Part shown: piece by piece, positions 18,706-27,286 of the stretch
Numbering within the stretch: position 1 is the stretch's first letter
Layout of the letters: every line of letters begins with the position of its first letter
Assembly (NCBI GenBank): GCA_040387555.1
Contig: JAZKDO010000004.1
Span: forward strand, 62,001-126,000
Direction: 5' to 3'
DNA length: 64,000 bases
DNA from: UBA4416 sp040387555
Lineage (GTDB): Bacteria > Bacteroidota > Bacteroidia > B-17B0 > Aurantibacillaceae
Translations under genes and position numbers: made by a program
Notes under the pieces: model-generated
Told to the model about the DNA's origin: nothing
What the model saw: the letters and a program-made list of their open reading frames with translations, nothing else
The model's database searches: none

Positions 18706-21700
18706 ATGAAAAAGATTTGCATTTTATTTGTTGTTTTATTATCCCTTCAATGTTTTTCTCAAAAAGATTATTCACGCTATTATAATTCCTGGAGATTGGG
18801 ATTAAATATTGGTGGCGCTTGGCAAACAGCCGACTATTATAGTTGTTGGGGTATGGCGGGCGGATTTACATTGGAAAAAGGCTTACATGAGAATAATACC
18901 AATTTTTTTTCTTTTGCTATTAGAGCCCGTTATCTTGCTGCTAATACTTATGGAATGGATCACAATAGAAATTATGATGTTAAAATTAATGACGCTTACA
19001 ATGGAAAATATGATCCGATTGTCAATTTTGTAGATAGTGTACCATTAAACCGACAATATGTTTTTGATAATTATAAAATGACTTTGGGCGAAGGTTCTTT
19101 AGAGCTCCAATTAACTTTTAACCGGCTAAGAGAACGTACGCATGTACTATTAAATTTATGGGGTGGAGTAGGTTTTACTAGTTACAGAACTAAATCCGAT
19201 TTGTTGGATGGAGATAAAAAGAGGTATAATTTTAGTCTTGTAGATTCTACGGGAAATCGCACCAAAGCTCTTAATTCTTATAACGGTTTGATAGATAAAA
19301 ATTATGAATCTTATGCTTATGGCAGCAGAAACGGAAACCTGGTTACTTTTTCGCCTTCAGCAGGTATTGGGCTGGGGTATCAGTTTTCTCCCGGGTTTTC
19401 TATGCTTTGGGAATATAAATTAACTTTACCTCAAGGGACAAATGCTGATTTATTGGATGGTAAAATAAGTCTGAATAATGATAACATTGGTGGAAATAAC
19501 GATTACTACCATTACACAGGTTTAAATTTTGTATTTACGTTAAGAGCAAAAAAGAAGAAACAACCTACTGCAATAAAAAATGAAACTGTTTATACAAATA
19601 CAATTGTACCAACCAATACCGTTATTATTCCGTCAGGTTCTATAGCTCCTAGTAATAGTGTTATTGCAAATCAGCAACAATCCGGTATTGAGCAAAAACC
19701 TATCATCTCTCTCATAGCGCCACCAACAAAAGAATTTTTAGTGAGTAGCCAGCAGTATAAAATTGCAGCCAAAATTTTAAATGTAAAATCTTCTAATAAT
19801 ATTCAATTTAAATTAAATGGAATAATTAATAATGGTTTTACATTTAATATCCAAACAAAAATGTTTGAGTATAATGCAAAATTGAACAAGGGTAACAACT
19901 CTATACAAATCACAGCATCGAATAACTCAGGATCAGATACAAAGTTGACTTCAGTTGTTTATGAGCAACCTAGTCTGTCTGGCAATCCCCCGGAAGTTGC
20001 TTTTATTAATCCGCCACAGCCCAACACAGCATCTGCAACAAAAACCTACATTGTCAGGGCGCAGGTATTAAATGTTATAGGAAAAAATAATATTTCTGTT
20101 TATTTTAATGGCTTGTCAACTCCTTTTTCTTTTAATGCAGAGAATAAACAAATTTCATTTACTGCTCAATTAAATGAAGGATCAAATAGTATTAATATCA
20201 CTGCAAATAATACTTTTGGTGAGGATACCAAAGTGAGTAATATTATCTTCAATGAAAATAAGCCAACAGGAGTTCCACCATCGATTAGCCTTATGACTCC
20301 TGCAACAGAAACAAGCACAACAGATAATTTCATGTATAATTTCAAATTGATGGTGTTGAATGTTGCGTCTAAAAATGAAATTATAATGATGTTGAATGGA
20401 AATCAGGTAAACACTTTTAGTTACGATTTAGCTTCAAGAATTGCCGAGCTGCCTATTAATCTTGCTGTTGGTGATAACACACTGACAGTAAAAGCAAATA
20501 ATGCATTTGGATCGGATGCAAAAACGATTAGGATTAAATATCAATCGAAGGAAAAGAATCCTCCTGTATTAACGGTTATTACTCCATCTAATTCTGTAGC
20601 TACCTCTCAAATACCAAATTATACTTTTAGTGCAAAAGTTACAAATGTGACTTTAAAATCGCAGGTGGAAGTAAGGTTTAATGGGAATTTGGTTCCCAAT
20701 TTTATATTTAATTTACCAAATATAATTTGTCCAGTAACATTAATTCCAGGAAACAATGTTTTTGAGATTGTAGCTACTAATGCCGATGGAAAGGATGCGA
20801 AAAAAGTGGATGTGAAATATAGACAGAAGGAAATTGTTTTATTGCCCGAAGTTAATTTAATCAATCCTGCTTCAAGCATAAATAATACGACTTTAGCATT
20901 GTACAAATTCAAATTGGGCATTTTAAATGTAAATTCAAAATCTGATATTGAAGTAATATTCAATGGAGATGTTCAGTCAAATTTCACATATGATAACGAG
21001 TTAAAAGAATTGATTTTTCAGACCAACCTTTCTGCAGGTAATAATACTCTGACAGTGAAAGCCACTAATTCTTCTGGTTCTGATTCAAAACGGATTACTG
21101 TAGCTTTTGCTCGACCAATTGAAATTAAATCACCTCCTTTAGTAACCATTACTACTCCATCTTTAAATTTAAGCACAGCAAAGAATTCCAACTATGTTTT
21201 TAATGCTACGATTACCAACATGCAGACAACATCTGGAATTACAGTTACGTTCAATGGAAGCAACGTGACAAATTACACCTTTGACGGATTTAATTTGACT
21301 TACAAAGCAACTTTGGTTTCAGGTAATAATGCCATTGACATTAAGGCTGTTAATAATGATGGAACTGATGCGAAAAACGCCATTGTTAATTTTAAACCAA
21401 TAGTTAAGCCCCCTTCAATTATTATGATTAAACCGGTTAATACACCAACAGTTAACACAGAGTCTTTTAGTTTTAATTTTAAAGCTTTTAACGTTGATCA
21501 AAATCAAATTGAAGTCAAATTAAATGGAGTTACTATTTCTTCATTAAATTTTGTGAAACCAGAATGCAAGTTCACTGCCACGCTCATTGAAGGGATAAAC
21601 ACATTAACCGTGAAAGCAATAAATAGTGATGGCATGGCTAGCAAAATAGAGAAAGTTGTGTATACTGTTTTAAAGGATAGTGTAAATAACACAGATAATG

Positions 21701-21930
21701 TTCGCATGATGACTATTTGCCATATCCCTCCGGGTAATAAAGAAAATCCTCAAACTCTTTCTATTCCTATTTCTGCCTGGCCTGCACATCTGGCGCATGG
21801 CGATAAAATAGGTGAATGCCCTTCTAAAAATGATACTTTGAAAGTAAAAGGGGGCGGTAAGAATATAAATAATAATTCAGGTAGAGGGAATGGCACACAA
21901 ACCGTAGAACCAAACAACGCTCCGAAGTAA
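18706..21930 (+). CDS. beta-barrel/Ig-repeat surface protein with CHxPPGN...HLAHGD tail
   Basis: A 1074-residue exported protein (signal peptide ending LQCFSQ). Residues ~20-280 look like an outer-membrane beta-barrel domain: alternating aromatic strands, ending LNFVFTLRAKKKK. A linker follows, then seven Ig/cadherin-like repeats of ~95 residues (about 335-990), each opening with PxIxxIxPxxx and closing with GxNxLxVKAxNxxGxDxK. The end carries TICHIPPGNKENPQTLSI and PAHLAHGDKIGEC (about 1003-1040), then a Gly/Asn-rich tail. I know the CHxPPGN..HLxHGDxxGxC motif only as a recurring unit at the ends of secreted proteins; its function is unclear to me. No T9SS sorting domain is seen. It lies 12 nt upstream of the GlmU-like gene. 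The barrel could hold the Ig rod at the cell surface (inference). Confidence 0.75.
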   Translation: MKKICILFVVLLSLQCFSQKDYSRYYNSWRLGLNIGGAWQTADYYSCWGMAGGFTLEKGLHENNTNFFSFAIRARYLAANTYGMDHNRNYDVKINDAYNGKYDPIVNFVDSVPLNRQYVFDNYKMTLGEGSLELQLTFNRLRERTHVLLNLWGGVGFTSYRTKSDLLDGDKKRYNFSLVDSTGNRTKALNSYNGLIDKNYESYAYGSRNGNLVTFSPSAGIGLGYQFSPGFSMLWEYKLTLPQGTNADLLDGKISLNNDNIGGNNDYYHYTGLNFVFTLRAKKKKQPTAIKNETVYTNTIVPTNTVIIPSGSIAPSNSVIANQQQSGIEQKPIISLIAPPTKEFLVSSQQYKIAAKILNVKSSNNIQFKLNGIINNGFTFNIQTKMFEYNAKLNKGNNSIQITASNNSGSDTKLTSVVYEQPSLSGNPPEVAFINPPQPNTASATKTYIVRAQVLNVIGKNNISVYFNGLSTPFSFNAENKQISFTAQLNEGSNSINITANNTFGEDTKVSNIIFNENKPTGVPPSISLMTPATETSTTDNFMYNFKLMVLNVASKNEIIMMLNGNQVNTFSYDLASRIAELPINLAVGDNTLTVKANNAFGSDAKTIRIKYQSKEKNPPVLTVITPSNSVATSQIPNYTFSAKVTNVTLKSQVEVRFNGNLVPNFIFNLPNIICPVTLIPGNNVFEIVATNADGKDAKKVDVKYRQKEIVLLPEVNLINPASSINNTTLALYKFKLGILNVNSKSDIEVIFNGDVQSNFTYDNELKELIFQTNLSAGNNTLTVKATNSSGSDSKRITVAFARPIEIKSPPLVTITTPSLNLSTAKNSNYVFNATITNMQTTSGITVTFNGSNVTNYTFDGFNLTYKATLVSGNNAIDIKAVNNDGTDAKNAIVNFKPIVKPPSIIMIKPVNTPTVNTESFSFNFKAFNVDQNQIEVKLNGVTISSLNFVKPECKFTATLIEGINTLTVKAINSDGMASKIEKVVYTVLKDSVNNTDNVRMMTICHIPPGNKENPQTLSIPISAWPAHLAHGDKIGECPSKNDTLKVKGGGKNINNNSGRGNGTQTVEPNNAPK

Positions 21931-21942
21931 ACAACGCTAAGT

Positions 21943-23121
21943 ATGAACTATATATTATTTGATGATCACACCTGGCAAAATTTATTGCCACTAACGTTTA
22001 CAAAACCTGTTTCGGGAATACGAATCGGTATTTTAACCATTACTGAAAAATGGGAAAAGTATTTAGGGGTAAAAATGTCTTTTCAAACGCAGGATTATCT
22101 TAGTAAAAAATATCCCTTATCGGTAAGTGGAGAAAATGTTTTTGTTAATGGTAGTGTTTGCCCTGATGAATTATTATTAGAACAAATAAAAGTTTTAGCA
22201 ATAGATTCAGGTATTAAACAAGGCGATAAGGTAATTGCTTTCAAAAAAAGCGGAAATTTACCTTTAAATATCGAAGAGGCTAAAAAGACTTGCAGAGAAA
22301 TTATTGTTCCAATACTGGATGTAAATAATGTATGGGATATCTTTTCAAAAAACGGTGACGCTATTAAGCAGGATTTTTTCTTGGTAACAAAGAACAAAAC
22401 CTCTGTGGTTTTATCTGAAAGCAATAAAGTAATTGGAGATCCGATGGCGATCTTTTTGGAGGAAGGTGCAGTTGTTGAAGCTGCCATTTTGAATACGAAG
22501 GCAGGTCCGATTTATATTGGGAAGGATGCAGAAATTATGGAAGGCTCTGTAGTTCGTGGTCCATTTACTTTAGGGGAACATTCTGCTTTAAAGCTAAGCA
22601 CAAAAGTGTATGGTCCTACAACAATTGGCCCACACAGTAAAGTGGGTGGTGAAATAAACAACTCAGTAATTTTTGGTTTTAGCAATAAGGCTCATGATGG
22701 TTTTTTAGGCAACAGTGTTATTGGTGAATGGTGTAATTTAGGAGCGGATACCAATAATTCCAATTTGAAAAACAATTATGGGAATGTTAAGTTGTTCAAT
22801 TACGCAAAGGATACAACAATCGATAGCGGTTTGCAATTCTGCGGATTGATCATGGGTGATCATAGTAAATGTGGAATCAATACTATGTTCAATACGGGAA
22901 CCATTGTTGGGGTTGGCGCAAACATTTTTGGTGGTGGGTTTCCACCAACACATATTCCCGGATTTAGCTGGGGTGGGGCAGAAGGAATAGAAGAATATAA
23001 ATTTGATAAGATGGTTGAAACCGCAAACAGGGTTTATGCTCGAAGAAATTTAACCATGACTGGTGAAGAAAAACAAATTCTGGCAACAGTGTTTAACGGA
23101 TCAAAAAAATACAGAGAATAA
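21943..23121 (+). CDS. GlmU-type sugar-nucleotide transferase, Bacteroidota alternative form
   Basis: A 392-residue cytosolic protein of the alternative bacterial GlmU family (putative UDP-GlcNAc diphosphorylase/GlcN-1-P N-acetyltransferase). The N-terminal part starts MNYILFDDHTWQNLLPLTFTKPV and holds the family G-I-R-I-G-I-L-T motif in place of the usual GlmU pyrophosphorylase signature. The C-terminal part (about 160-345) is a left-handed beta-helix of hexapeptide repeats (IYIGKDAEIMEGSVVRGPF, TIGPHSKVGGEINNSVI, GDHSKCGINTMFNTGTIVG). It would supply UDP-GlcNAc for peptidoglycan and LPS. It converges on the WcaF-like gene with a 4-nt gap. The exact substrate is inferred from the family. Confidence 0.85.
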   Translation: MNYILFDDHTWQNLLPLTFTKPVSGIRIGILTITEKWEKYLGVKMSFQTQDYLSKKYPLSVSGENVFVNGSVCPDELLLEQIKVLAIDSGIKQGDKVIAFKKSGNLPLNIEEAKKTCREIIVPILDVNNVWDIFSKNGDAIKQDFFLVTKNKTSVVLSESNKVIGDPMAIFLEEGAVVEAAILNTKAGPIYIGKDAEIMEGSVVRGPFTLGEHSALKLSTKVYGPTTIGPHSKVGGEINNSVIFGFSNKAHDGFLGNSVIGEWCNLGADTNNSNLKNNYGNVKLFNYAKDTTIDSGLQFCGLIMGDHSKCGINTMFNTGTIVGVGANIFGGGFPPTHIPGFSWGGAEGIEEYKFDKMVETANRVYARRNLTMTGEEKQILATVFNGSKKYRE

Positions 23122-23125
23122 CAAA

Positions 23126-23686
23126 TTACCCCTTAATCACCCTGCCTTTTATTTTTACAGCGGGATTACCCTGATAAATGCTCCAGGGCTCAAGGCGTGC
23201 CGTTGCTACGCTATTCACAGTCAGCACAGCATGGCTACCAACTTTTACTCCTGGGCAAACCACACATTGCGCGCCGATCCAGGCACCTTCCTCAATAGTA
23301 ATATTGCCAACAATTAAATCAAACGCCACTTTTTTGTAATGATGATTTCCACACAAAAGCATTGCGCCTTGAGATACACAGCTATTATCATGTAATACCA
23401 CTAATCCTAAGTTGTCAATCCACACACGCTCACCGATCCATACATTGTTGCCTATTCTTAAACGCCATGGATATTTAATATTTACATAGGGTTTAATTAC
23501 TACTCCTTTGCCCAGCTTCGCTCCAAATAATCGCAGTAAAAAACGTTTAAAAGAAATGACTGGAAAAGCCGAATTGAAGAACACTGCATTTAATATATAC
23601 CAGGAGATACGTTTAACTGAACTGCCACCTTTTTTGTACCAATCGTTATTAAATTTTGACAGATCTGTTTTTAATTGATTTTCCAT
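23126..23686 (-). CDS. WcaF-like hexapeptide acetyltransferase
   Basis: A 186-residue protein of the WcaF/LbH acyltransferase class: an N-terminal amphipathic region (WYKKGGSSVKRISWYILNAVFF), then hexapeptide repeats (VVIKPYVNIKYPWRLRIGNN, VWIGERVWIDN, ITIEEGAWIGAQCVVCPGVKVG) with CGNHHY as the probable catalytic His segment, and the standard end YQGNPAVKIKGR. Enzymes of this class use acetyl-CoA to O-acetylate sugars of exopolysaccharide or O-antigen. I start at ATG 23686, which shares its A with the stop of the upstream gene (TAATG), indicating translational coupling. The sugar substrate cannot be read from sequence. Confidence 0.85.
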   Translation of the reverse strand: MENQLKTDLSKFNNDWYKKGGSSVKRISWYILNAVFFNSAFPVISFKRFLLRLFGAKLGKGVVIKPYVNIKYPWRLRIGNNVWIGERVWIDNLGLVVLHDNSCVSQGAMLLCGNHHYKKVAFDLIVGNITIEEGAWIGAQCVVCPGVKVGSHAVLTVNSVATARLEPWSIYQGNPAVKIKGRVIKG

Positions 23687-24087
23687 TAGTTGATCGTATC
23701 GCAATGGCAATTTGGGGTATTGGTAAGAATTTTAATATCGTTCACAAAAGTGATAGTGTCTTTATCTTCAGCTATAAATTCATAACGTGCATCTTTTGAT
23801 TCTTTCGCTTGAAGATAATAGAAACCATAAGGTTTTTTATGAACGTCGCTCAGGTCATAATTAACCTGAAAGTTTCTCATATTAACTTTAAAGCCTTTAT
23901 CAATCATTACAAGACACTTTAATTTACAGGCCGCTTTATTTCCAAGCATTAAATATTGATGCTGCAATTCGAGCATCTTTAATTCATTGGGACTCGTGCA
24001 ACCGGTTTTGTTTACAATGAAAAATAAAATAATACAGCCAGGAACAAACCCGATGAGAAAAAGACGAAAGCGCTGCCAGAAGGACAT
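23686..24087 (-). CDS. small membrane-anchored protein, unknown
   Basis: A 133-residue protein. The N terminus MSFWQRFRLFLIGFVPGCIILFFIVNK is a basic start followed by one transmembrane helix. The remainder is probably periplasmic or exposed, with Cys pairs (AACKLKC, NCHC) that might form disulphides. It vaguely resembles short Bacteroidota proteins with an RFRLFLIGF-type anchor, but I cannot name a family. It is coupled by a TAATG overlap to the downstream acetyltransferase and lies 59 nt after the alanine dehydrogenase homologue. Confidence 0.6.
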   Translation of the reverse strand: MSFWQRFRLFLIGFVPGCIILFFIVNKTGCTSPNELKMLELQHQYLMLGNKAACKLKCLVMIDKGFKVNMRNFQVNYDLSDVHKKPYGFYYLQAKESKDARYEFIAEDKDTITFVNDIKILTNTPNCHCDTIN

Positions 24088-24146
24088 ATAATTTTTTGAA
24101 TTATGTAATTAAAGTGATATAATTAATCGGATTTTTGTCATTGATT

Positions 24147-25364
24147 TTACATCGCTGCCATTAACAAGTTAATGTCTTTGTGCGGCAGGTTAAATGTTTC
24201 ACCAAGGAATTGGTTAGTCAGAATTCCATTATAAATATAGACTCCTGTTCTAACTCCTGCATCCTTTCTAACTAAACTATCAAAGCCACCCTCGTCACCC
24301 ATGTTCATTAAGATCTGCTGAAATATATTACTGAATGCATATGAGGCAGTACGAGCTACACGTGAAGGAATATTAGGAACACAGTAATGGATAACTCCGT
24401 GTTTACGGAAAACAGGTTTAGTATGGTTGGTAACTGCCGATGTTTCAAATACTCCGCCCTGATCGATACTTACATCAATAATAACAGAACCTGTTTTCAT
24501 TTCAGCAACCATTTCATCTGTTACAATACAAGGAGTTCTTCCTTTTGAAGCTCTTAGAGCACCAATGGCGACATCCGCAGAACGTAAATGTTTTTCCAAT
24601 ACTTTAGGAACAATCACAGAAGTAAAAATTCGTGTACCAAGTTGACTTTGTAAGCGCCTTAAACGCGATGTTGAATTATCAAATACTTTTACAGTAGCTC
24701 CGAGTCCTAAAGCAGCACGGGCAGCAAATTCACCAACTGTGCCTGCACCAATAATAACAACTTCTGTCGGTGAGATCCCACTGATTCCTCCTAATAAGGA
24801 TCCAACACCATGATTAGCATTGCTTAGTAATTCAGCAGCTACCAGGATTGAGGCTCCTCCGGCAATTTCTCCCATAGCACGAATGACAGGGAAAATCCCG
24901 GCGTCGTCAGTGATTAGATCAAATGCTACACAGTTCAATTTTTTAGCTACTAATTTTTTCAAAAAATCTTCCGGTTGAACAGTAAGCTGCAAAGCTGAAA
25001 ACAAGGTCTGCTTTGTTTTCATGCATTCTATTTCTTCAAGAGTTGGAGGCGCAATTTTTAAAATGATATCCGCTTTGTAGACTTCTTCAGCGGAATAAAC
25101 GATCTCTGCACCCGCTTCGCTGTAATCTGTATCTTCAAAATGTGCGTTGGTTCCCGCTCCGGCTTCCACCACAATTTTATGACCATTGTTCACTAACAAG
25201 GCTACTGCATCCGGCACCAGGGGTACACGATTTTCCTGAAATGCCATTTCTTTGGGAATTCCAATATAGAGTTTCCCTTTCTTACGGGCTACTTCAAGCA
25301 TTTCTTCCTGAGGCGCATAACCGCCCTTGGTTAAAGAAAACAAAACATCTTTACTCATTACCAT
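24147..25364 (-). CDS. alanine dehydrogenase homologue with His to Gln change
   Basis: A 405-residue protein with both halves of the alanine dehydrogenase/transhydrogenase fold. The substrate part carries GIPKE and NRVPLVPDAV (Arg46) and ILKIAPP (Lys103). The NAD-binding Rossmann part has VVIIGAGTVGEFAA (about 203-216), and IIDVSIDQGG carries the catalytic Asp (Asp301). By my alignment to Mycobacterium tuberculosis Ald, the catalytic His96 (in YLHLA) is replaced here by Gln126 (SALQL). Alanine dehydrogenase interconverts L-alanine and pyruvate with NAD. I recall Gln here in other Bacteroidota copies, so activity may be altered clade-wide rather than lost in this strain. It is 21 nt from the upstream barrel gene in a - strand run. 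MVM offers two possible starts. Confidence 0.85.
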   Translation of the reverse strand: MVMSKDVLFSLTKGGYAPQEEMLEVARKKGKLYIGIPKEMAFQENRVPLVPDAVALLVNNGHKIVVEAGAGTNAHFEDTDYSEAGAEIVYSAEEVYKADIILKIAPPTLEEIECMKTKQTLFSALQLTVQPEDFLKKLVAKKLNCVAFDLITDDAGIFPVIRAMGEIAGGASILVAAELLSNANHGVGSLLGGISGISPTEVVIIGAGTVGEFAARAALGLGATVKVFDNSTSRLRRLQSQLGTRIFTSVIVPKVLEKHLRSADVAIGALRASKGRTPCIVTDEMVAEMKTGSVIIDVSIDQGGVFETSAVTNHTKPVFRKHGVIHYCVPNIPSRVARTASYAFSNIFQQILMNMGDEGGFDSLVRKDAGVRTGVYIYNGILTNQFLGETFNLPHKDINLLMAAM

Positions 25365-25385
25365 AATTGAACTAATTTTTATAAA

Positions 25386-26099
25386 TTAATAATCACTGCC
25401 ATGATACCTTGGTGCATTACAATCATCGATAGATTTTCTTGGTCTATAAATGATCCCGATCCTCAATTCCAACATGCGTTGCCAGAATACAACACTTTGC
25501 GTAACCATTTTAATGGCATCCGGGTTATAATGTAACTCTGTAAAAAAATGAAATTTACTATAGGAGGCAAACTCGTAACCAACACCCACATCAGGTGTTA
25601 AGGTAATTTTTGGAACAAGACCTACAATAGTTGGATAAGCAGTAATCCCCCTGGTCATATTGTATTCAAGCCGCGCGCCCAACATTAAATAAGGTGTTCC
25701 CCGATAACCTTCATTCCCAAAAATCTTGGCAAAATTGTTCCATTGTATATTGGTAAATGTATTAGCAGTTGCAGGTCCTCTTTCGCCAGTGCCTGGAAAT
25801 AAAACAGGACGTTCAATACCTCCTTTAGTGGCATATTCTAATTCGGTTTGCCAACGAATATGGTCATATTTCAAAAACTCGCCCAGAATACCAACACTGA
25901 AGCTGACGAACTCACCTGAGCGGTGCGACGGTGCCGGTAAAGCATGAGCGTAAGTCTGGTTGTCAACCGGGTTCAGGTTTCTGTAGCGGTGACTGGAAGT
26001 GGTAGGCCCAACAAATATTCCCACTCCTCTGAAAAATTGCGCATCCAACTGGACTGTCAGATGAAATAAGGCTAGGCAAATGATGATCTTTTTTATCAT
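25386..26099 (-). CDS. outer-membrane beta-barrel protein
   Basis: A 237-residue exported protein: signal peptide MIKKIIICLALFHLTVQLDAQ, then a small barrel pattern of alternating aromatic strands (FRGVGIFVG, FVSFSVGILGEFL, WQTELEYA, YLMLGARLEYN, PDVGVGYEF, HFFTELHYN, LELRIGIIYRPRK). It most resembles the PorT/OmpW-like small barrels of Bacteroidota, but I recognise no specific family. I chose ATG 26099, which starts 4 nt after the fabD stop; a GTG at 26111 would overlap fabD. It probably shares a transcript with fabD and the alanine dehydrogenase homologue. Confidence 0.7.
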   Translation of the reverse strand: MIKKIIICLALFHLTVQLDAQFFRGVGIFVGPTTSSHRYRNLNPVDNQTYAHALPAPSHRSGEFVSFSVGILGEFLKYDHIRWQTELEYATKGGIERPVLFPGTGERGPATANTFTNIQWNNFAKIFGNEGYRGTPYLMLGARLEYNMTRGITAYPTIVGLVPKITLTPDVGVGYEFASYSKFHFFTELHYNPDAIKMVTQSVVFWQRMLELRIGIIYRPRKSIDDCNAPRYHGSDY

Positions 26100-26103
26100 A
26101 GTA

Positions 26104-26991
26104 TTATGCACTAATGGTTTCCATAGATTGATTCACCTTTTTAATAAGGCCTTGTAATACTTTGCCGGGTCCAACTTCTGTAAAATGAGTGGCACCGTCT
26201 TCAATCATCTGAATAACAGTTTGTGTCCATTTCACTGGAGCCGTTAATTGAAGAATTAAATTTTTCTTGATCTCATCAGGATTAGAAACCGCAAAGGCCG
26301 TTACATTTTGATAAACCGGGCAAATAGGTTGGTTAAAAGTAGTAGCATTAATTGCTGCTTCTAATTCTATTCTGGCAGGTTCCATTAATGGAGAGTGGAA
26401 GGCCCCACCTACCGGTAATACCAAGGCACGTTTAGCACCGGCTGCTTTCATCTTTTCGCAGGCAATATTAATACCTTCAATAGAACCGGAGATCACTAAC
26501 TGACCCGGACAATTATAATTGGCAGCAACTACCACATGCCCACTATCGGTAATTTCTTTACAGATGTTTTCAATTACATCGTCTGCCAGGTTCAAAACAG
26601 CAGCCATTGTAGACGGATTAATTTCACAAGCCTTTTGCATTGCCATCGCACGTTTTGATACAAGGGTTAAGGCACTTTCAAAACTTAATGTTTTATTGGT
26701 AACCAGCGCAGAAAATTCTCCTAAAGAGTGGCCTGCTACCATATCGGGAACAATAGCGCTATCCATTGTGGCGGCTAAAATAACAGAGTGTAAAAAGATG
26801 GCTGGTTGAGTAACATTGGTTTGTTTCAGTTCTTCATCAGTTCCTGAAAACATAGTATCGGTAATGTTAAATCCTAAGATTTCATTAGCCTGGTGAAACA
26901 TTTTTTTTGCTAAATCGGAGTTGTCATACAGATCTTTTCCCATTCCGGAAAACTGGGAACCCTGTCCCGGAAATACAAATGCTTTTTTCAT
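26104..26991 (-). CDS. fabD: malonyl-CoA:ACP transacylase FabD
   Basis: A 295-residue enzyme of normal FabD length. It shows the opening FVFPGQGSQFSGMG, the Gln of the oxyanion hole (VTQPA), the nucleophile elbow GHSLGE with Ser89, the substrate-binding Arg (SKRAMAMQ, Arg114), and the catalytic His199 in GGAFHSPLM. FabD loads malonyl groups onto acyl carrier protein to feed type II fatty-acid synthesis in the cytosol. It is the first gene of a - strand run and is divergent from the AddB-like nuclease across a 295-bp gap. No other fab genes are adjacent, as is usual in Bacteroidota. Confidence 0.95.
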   Translation of the reverse strand: MKKAFVFPGQGSQFSGMGKDLYDNSDLAKKMFHQANEILGFNITDTMFSGTDEELKQTNVTQPAIFLHSVILAATMDSAIVPDMVAGHSLGEFSALVTNKTLSFESALTLVSKRAMAMQKACEINPSTMAAVLNLADDVIENICKEITDSGHVVVAANYNCPGQLVISGSIEGINIACEKMKAAGAKRALVLPVGGAFHSPLMEPARIELEAAINATTFNQPICPVYQNVTAFAVSNPDEIKKNLILQLTAPVKWTQTVIQMIEDGATHFTEVGPGKVLQGLIKKVNQSMETISA

Positions 26992-27286
26992 AGTGGTTAA
27001 ATAAGTTTTGCTTTGTTTGTACAGACTATAAAGTTAAAAGAAATTTGAATAAAAACAAGACCGGTTTCTCAATTAAAAGCTAACGGATAGTTGTTAATTG
27101 TTATGGGTAATTATAGAAATCCAAGCATTTTATAGAGTTGATACAAGGCATCTTTTTAAGCCAAGCCTTATACGTTTAATTGCGTATTGAATTTTAAGCT
27201 TAGTGTTAAGAGAAAAGAGAATAGGAAAAATACTTTTCTATCTAAACCATTTATTTTCCTTAATTTTCTCCTTTGAATTGCACTAA
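26992..27286. other. divergent intergenic region, fabD / AddB-like nuclease
   Basis: A 295-bp AT-rich gap between divergent genes that should hold the promoters of both. I see no full -33/-7 pair. CTCCTTTG at 27266-27273, 13 nt before the + strand ATG, is an imperfect -7 candidate. No convincing small gene or hairpin is present. Confidence 0.4.

Noticed and set aside
22738..22953. 71-codon - strand frame in the GlmU-like gene
   Set aside because: A shadow of the hexapeptide-repeat coding sequence.
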